This document shows, piece after piece, positions 60,308 to 64,000 of a stretch of DNA of 64,000 nt. The notes beneath the pieces are model-generated. The model was given only the letters and a program-made list of their open reading frames with translations. It was not told the DNA's origin and made no database searches. This DNA comes from Clostridia bacterium (GTDB lineage: Bacteria; Bacillota; Clostridia; Oscillospirales; Acutalibacteraceae), in contig JAUNDK010000004.1 in assembly GCA_030526115.1 (NCBI GenBank), forward strand, positions 19,910-83,909, given 5' to 3'. Position 1 is the stretch's first letter. Each line of letters starts with the position of its first letter. The translations under genes were made by a program, and so were the position numbers.

Positions 60308-61282
60308 ATGAGTAATTTTATTTTTGCCCTTAATGCAACCATTCCCGTTTTCCTTGTTATTTTACTGGGATGGTTTCTGCAGAAGGTGGGAGTAATCAAC
60401 GAGAGTTTCTGTAAAACAGCAAACAACTATGTTTTCAAATGTGCTTTACCCATAAGCCTGTTCAATTCCATTTCCACCATGGATTTATATACGGATTTTA
60501 AACTGAGCTTTGCGCTTTTCTGTGCCATAAGCACTGTCATATTTTTCGGTGTGGCATGGGCACTCACATGGATTCTTATGAAAAACAAGGCTTATGTGGG
60601 AGCTTTTGCCCAGGGCTGTACTCGGTCAAGTGCGGCGATTCTTGGTGTTGCCTTTGCTATGAGCATTTACGGCAATGTGGGAATGGTTCCCATGATGATA
60701 GTGGCGGCTGTGCCTCTGTTCAATATCATCTCCGTTCTTATTCTGCAGTTTTCTCCTCATGTGGATGAAAACGGAAATCTCCTTCCAAAGTCAGCGGAGA
60801 GCGGTTCCGCTGTAATCAAAAAAGCTGTAATAGGTGTTATCACAAATCCGATTATTCTCGGCATTGCGGCAGGTCTGCCGTTTGCCTTCTTCAGAATTAC
60901 CCTTCCTGAGATGCTCACAAAAACACTTGATACCGTCGGCGGCAGTGCTTCTCCGATTGCCCTCGTGGTAATAGGTGCATCCTTCTCGGGCGGAGAGGCA
61001 ATAAAGAGAATGAAACCGGCTCTTCTTGCCTCGTTTATAAAGCTTATGGTGCTTCCGGCAATATTTGTTCCCATTGCGGCATTTATGGGCTTCACAGGCT
61101 CCGAGATGGTGGCAATACTCATTCTTGTGGGCTCACCAACCACCGTCACAAGCTACGTTATGATAAGAAACATGAAGGGCGATGCTCCGCTTGCTTCCAA
61201 TATAGTGGTAATATCCACCCTGCTTTCATCTGTAAGTATAACCTTCTGGATATACCTGCTTAAAACTTTTGCATTGATTTAA
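60308..61282 (+). CDS. AEC family transporter (auxin efflux carrier type)
   Basis: 324 residues, about ten helices. The N-terminal NATIPVFLVILLGWFLQKVG and the mid-protein ILGIAAGLPFAF with later VVIGASFSGGEA are typical of the AEC/malonate permease family. It may carry organic acids, possibly malate. It is followed 11 bp later by a substrate-binding lipoprotein gene. Confidence 0.88.
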   Translation: MSNFIFALNATIPVFLVILLGWFLQKVGVINESFCKTANNYVFKCALPISLFNSISTMDLYTDFKLSFALFCAISTVIFFGVAWALTWILMKNKAYVGAFAQGCTRSSAAILGVAFAMSIYGNVGMVPMMIVAAVPLFNIISVLILQFSPHVDENGNLLPKSAESGSAVIKKAVIGVITNPIILGIAAGLPFAFFRITLPEMLTKTLDTVGGSASPIALVVIGASFSGGEAIKRMKPALLASFIKLMVLPAIFVPIAAFMGFTGSEMVAILILVGSPTTVTSYVMIRNMKGDAPLASNIVVISTLLSSVSITFWIYLLKTFALI

Positions 61283-61293
61283 GGATGGCTGAC

Positions 61294-62109
61294 ATGAAAA
61301 AGAAAATTCTGTCCATATTGCTTGTGCTGTGCCTTGTAGTGCTTACGGGTTGCAGTTCAAAGAGTACAAGAAATCCCGAGGCAACCCCCACACCGGAACC
61401 CGAACTTGATGACAGAATCATAGATGATATCATAGACAGAGGATGTCTTGTTGTCGGAGTAAAAACCGATGTGCCCGATTTGTGTCTCTATGATGAAACA
61501 ACAGGCAGTTATGAGGGCCTTGAAGCGGATATTGCATATTCCACAGCAGCGAAAATTTTCAGTGTAAGCCTTCATGAGGCAGTAGATAGAAATCTTGTTG
61601 AGTTTGTTCCCGTAACGGTAAATGACAGAGAAGAAAAACTCAGGTGGGGTCAGATAGATCTCATGCTGGCAACCTATACCATTACTGCGGAGAGAGCGGA
61701 AAAGTTCAGCCTTTCAGATTCGTATTATACGGATTACATTGGGGTGATGGTTCTCAAGAACCGTGATGATCTTATCGGTCTCAAATCCCTTGACGGAAAG
61801 AGAATCGGTGTTGTAAAGAACACAACAGCCGAAGATCACATGACAGAATACATAGAGAAAAACGACGATCTCGATATTGAGCCGTATTTCTTCGAGTACA
61901 AAGATTACGACCATACCCGTGAAGCTCTCGACAGCAAAGAGATAGATGCCATGGCGGCGGATTTATCGGTGCTTAACGGTTATGTGGATGAAAAAAGCAG
62001 AATTCTCGAGAACAGCTTTGTCGGTCAGCACTACGCAGGAGCGGTAAAAAACGAAAATGCCATACTTTTGCAGTTTGTCAACAAATCGATAGCTGAATGT
62101 ATAAAGTGA
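61294..62109 (+). CDS. Lipoprotein, family 3 solute-binding protein (amino-acid type)
   Basis: 271 residues. The signal peptide ends in the lipobox LTGC (Cys about 20). A Pro/Thr-rich linker precedes an SBP_bac_3 domain (GCLVVGVKTDVPDLCLYD; IDLMLATYTITAERAEKFS). No ABC permease or ATPase is near; it may work with components elsewhere or as a sensor. ATG 61294 is preferred because TTAAGGA lies about 9 nt upstream. Confidence 0.87.
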   Translation: MKKKILSILLVLCLVVLTGCSSKSTRNPEATPTPEPELDDRIIDDIIDRGCLVVGVKTDVPDLCLYDETTGSYEGLEADIAYSTAAKIFSVSLHEAVDRNLVEFVPVTVNDREEKLRWGQIDLMLATYTITAERAEKFSLSDSYYTDYIGVMVLKNRDDLIGLKSLDGKRIGVVKNTTAEDHMTEYIEKNDDLDIEPYFFEYKDYDHTREALDSKEIDAMAADLSVLNGYVDEKSRILENSFVGQHYAGAVKNENAILLQFVNKSIAECIK

Positions 62110-62113
62110 TATT

Positions 62114-62142
62114 ACAGGGCAGATTATTCTGTCCTGTTTTTT
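62114..62142 (+). terminator. Terminator of the AEC-lipoprotein unit
   Basis: ACAGGGCAGA / TCTGTCCTGT with loop TTAT followed by TTTTTT. Confidence 0.9.
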
Positions 62143-62230
62143 CTTTCTTGCAAAGAGAAGGTCTATGATTTATAATCTTTTCATAAGACTGGTATAATAC
62201 CCGACTTTATCATGAAATGAGGTTAGTGAT

Positions 62231-63640
62231 ATGCGCAAGACAAAAATAATCTGCACCATAGGCCCCGCAAGTGAAAACGAAGACACACTCAGAAAGATGC
62301 TTCTTGCCGGAATGAACGTCGCAAGACTGAACTTCTCCCACGGAAGTCACGAGGAGCACCAGAAGAAGATAGATCTCATCAAAAAGGTGAGAGAAGATAT
62401 GAATCTTCCCATTCCGATTATGCTCGATACCAAGGGCCCGGAGTACAGAGTAGGTACATTCGAGAACAATTTTGCAATGCTCGAAGAGGGCAGTATGTTC
62501 ACTTTTACCACCGAGGAAATCGTTGGTGACAGCACAAGGTGCTCTGTTTCATATAAGAACCTCATGAAAGACCTTGAGGTGGGTGATACAATTCTTGTAA
62601 ACAACGGTCTGCTGGATTTCGAGGTCAAAGAGCTCACAGCCACCGAGGCAAAATGCCTTATCCGTTCAGGCGGAAAAATCTCTGACCGCAAGAGCATGAA
62701 CTTCCCGGATCACATTCTCAAGAATGAATTCCTCAGCGAACAGGATAAACAGGACCTTCTCTTCGGTATTAAGAACGATGTTGATTTTGTTGCGGCTTCC
62801 TTTGTATCCACAAAGCAAAACATGCTGGACATGAGAAAGTTCCTCGATGATAACGGCGGCGAGAATATAGACATAATCGCAAAAATCGAGAACCGCACAG
62901 GTGTAAACAATATTGAGGAAATCTGCGAAGTTGCCGATGGTATCATGGTTGCGAGAGGTGACCTCGGCGTAGAGGTCCCGTTTGCGGAGCTTCCGGGTGT
63001 TCAGAAAGATCTCATATCAAAATGCCGTATGCTGGGCAAGAGAGTAATCACAGCAACCGAAATGCTCGAGAGCATGATTCAGAACCCACGTCCCACAAGA
63101 GCTGAAGTCAGCGATGTTGCCAACGCAGTATATGACGGAACAAGTGCCGTTATGCTCTCCGGTGAATCTGCGGCAGGCAAATATCCCGATTTAGCCGCAA
63201 AGACCATGGCGGATATATGCGAAACAGCCGAGAAAAACATAAATTACACAAAGCGTTTCCGCCAGACAGAGTACGAGATTCGCAACAACGTTGATGCCGT
63301 ATCCCATGCAACCTGCGCCATGGCCGTTGACATAAAGGCAAAGGGAATAGTGGTAACATCCCTCTCAGGTATTACCGTTCGAATGGTAAGCCGATTCAGA
63401 TGCCCTGTTGATATTGCAGGTATGACAACAGACATAAAAGCATGGAGAAAGCTCGGACTCAGCTGGGGTGTTACACCTGTGTTAAGCGATGAGTTCACCA
63501 GCATGGACATCATGTTCTATTTTGCAATGCAGAACGCAAGAAAGGTATTCGACCTCAAAAAGGGAGACAGCGTGGTTCTCACAGGCGGTGAGCACGGAAA
63601 AACCACAAATACACTCAGGGTTGAAACCATAGAAAAGTAA
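62231..63640 (+). CDS. pyk: Pyruvate kinase
   Basis: 469 residues, the size without the extra C-terminal PEP-utiliser domain of Bacillus enzymes. Motifs: N-terminal RKTKIICTIGPAS, catalytic/metal MLDTKGPEYR (about 64), the active-site Lys in IIAKIENRTGV (about 218), MVARGDLGVEVP, and ITATEMLESM. It makes pyruvate and ATP from PEP. Single gene with GAGGT ribosome binding site. Confidence 0.98.
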   Translation: MRKTKIICTIGPASENEDTLRKMLLAGMNVARLNFSHGSHEEHQKKIDLIKKVREDMNLPIPIMLDTKGPEYRVGTFENNFAMLEEGSMFTFTTEEIVGDSTRCSVSYKNLMKDLEVGDTILVNNGLLDFEVKELTATEAKCLIRSGGKISDRKSMNFPDHILKNEFLSEQDKQDLLFGIKNDVDFVAASFVSTKQNMLDMRKFLDDNGGENIDIIAKIENRTGVNNIEEICEVADGIMVARGDLGVEVPFAELPGVQKDLISKCRMLGKRVITATEMLESMIQNPRPTRAEVSDVANAVYDGTSAVMLSGESAAGKYPDLAAKTMADICETAEKNINYTKRFRQTEYEIRNNVDAVSHATCAMAVDIKAKGIVVTSLSGITVRMVSRFRCPVDIAGMTTDIKAWRKLGLSWGVTPVLSDEFTSMDIMFYFAMQNARKVFDLKKGDSVVLTGGEHGKTTNTLRVETIEK

Positions 63641-63657
63641 TATATTTCCGCAAAAGC

Positions 63658-63686
63658 TTGAAATTCTGTGTAAATGTGAATATAAT
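63658..63686 (+). promoter_or_regulatory. Promoter of the last lipoprotein gene
   Basis: TTGAAA (63658-63663) and TATAAT (63681-63686), 17-nt spacer, 33 nt before the start codon. Confidence 0.8.
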
Positions 63687-63718
63687 TGACACAAATATTT
63701 TTTAACGAGGTAAGCTGA

Positions 63719-64000
63719 ATGAAACGTATATTAGCACTTATTCTTGTTGCATCCCTTCTTATTCTCAGCGGATGCGCAGGCGGAAAGGGCACTGAAGAGT
63801 CATCCGCTGTGGTTTCTTCTTCTCCTTCACCGTCAGTTTCTCCAAAGGAAATGGTAACACCATCTCCTGTACCAAGCACATCTCCGCTTGACGACCCAAG
63901 CGCACAGCCGACAGAGGTTCCTGCAGATCCTACCGCTGCACCAACAGATGCACCGACAGCAGCTCCGACAGAGGCACCGGCTGAACCAACAGAGGCACCT
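63719..64000 (+). CDS. Lipoprotein with Pro/Thr/Ala/Glu repeat linker, 5' part
   Basis: 94 codons to the window edge. The signal peptide ends in lipobox LSGC (Cys about 19), followed by a Ser/Pro-rich stretch and repeated APTEAP/APTDAP units, a wall-spanning or flexible linker to a domain that lies outside the window. Ribosome binding site CGAGGT. What follows cannot be known. Confidence 0.85.
   Translation, partial: MKRILALILVASLLILSGCAGGKGTEESSAVVSSSPSPSVSPKEMVTPSPVPSTSPLDDPSAQPTEVPADPTAAPTDAPTAAPTEAPAEPTEAP

Noticed and set aside
61294..62109. Complete amino-acid ABC importer
   Set aside because: Only the solute-binding lipoprotein is present; no permease or ATPase adjoins it.
63890..64000. 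Short tandem units at the window end taken for a CRISPR-like or minisatellite array
   Set aside because: The units are in-frame codons for APTEAP-type repeats of a lipoprotein linker, with no spacers.

Overview
The window reads as a contiguous piece of chromosome from a strictly anaerobic, fermentative member of the Firmicutes, most likely a gut-type clostridium (Oscillospirales/Ruminococcaceae-like; this placement is inference). The support is strong AGGAGG-type ribosome binding sites, TTGACA/TATAAT promoters, CdaA/CdaR, a clostridial group B [FeFe] hydrogenase with a PAS-carrying hydrogenase-like sensor, AdhE, a split Na+-pumping oxaloacetate decarboxylase, ECF-type transport and many MATE pumps. 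No prophage, CRISPR array or complete transposon is visible. A few genes (oadGCBA, adhE and its kinase neighbour, the hydrogenase at 32914, the ferredoxin at 55293, the isomerase at 59295) use a much narrower codon set than the rest and are probably very highly expressed.

Layout. 1-7.5 kb: the end of a four-helix-bundle gene, two MATE pumps, the TrkA/TrkH potassium system, and a small minus-strand remnant with a broken gene. 7.6-11.3 kb: the oxaloacetate decarboxylase operon. 11.4-15.2 kb: a two-permease, one-ATPase ABC system. 15.5-19.5 kb: the c-di-AMP cyclase pair, then CarD-like and metallo-beta-lactamase-fold genes on the minus strand. 19.6-25.5 kb: MFS, amidohydrolase, a third MATE, two identical tRNA-Leu(GAG) genes in a tandem duplication, and YgjV. 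25.8-34.4 kb: a redox operon behind a near-perfect Rex operator, containing adhE, a small-molecule kinase, two thioredoxin-like [2Fe-2S] proteins, a sensory hydrogenase homologue with PAS, a SpoIIE-type phosphatase and a group B [FeFe] hydrogenase. 34.4-41.7 kb: a LysR gene, then a molybdenum/tungsten-cofactor locus. In that locus a Moco-family riboswitch of the P3-less type associated with tungsten sits directly on the start of an ECF S-component gene and a small secreted SUOX-like protein. Converging on it is an operon for a cytoplasmic DmsAB-like reductase whose catalytic subunit is fused to a TorD-like chaperone domain, plus an FAD/NAD(P) oxidoreductase and MobA. 41.8-51.3 kb: coaBC, tag, a zinc-ribbon/TPM pair, a serine hydrolase, MntP under a yybP-ykoY manganese riboswitch, a CAT-like acyltransferase with an acyl-CoA ligase, and a toxin-antitoxin pair. 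51.4-64 kb: housekeeping genes (rsmD, coaD, rhodanese-TtcA, a TrmN6-like methyltransferase, rsmI, pyk), a COG0523 GTPase, a metallophosphoesterase, a 2[4Fe-4S] ferredoxin, an AEC transporter and lipoproteins.

How it fits together. The cell appears to ferment through oxaloacetate/pyruvate, converting decarboxylation energy to a sodium gradient (Oad), and to dispose of reductant as ethanol (AdhE) and hydrogen under redox (Rex) control. A cytoplasmic reductase of the DMSO-reductase family, wired to NAD(P)H rather than to quinone, offers another electron sink.

Two observations stand out as possibly undescribed. The first is the cofactor locus: a riboswitch-controlled S component plus secreted SUOX-like protein next to the TorD-fused reductase, which suggests salvage or import related to the pterin/tungsten cofactor. 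The second is a family of intergenic elements (at least five copies or partial copies) made of four consecutive hairpins whose stems differ between copies by compensatory changes while loop and junction motifs stay constant.
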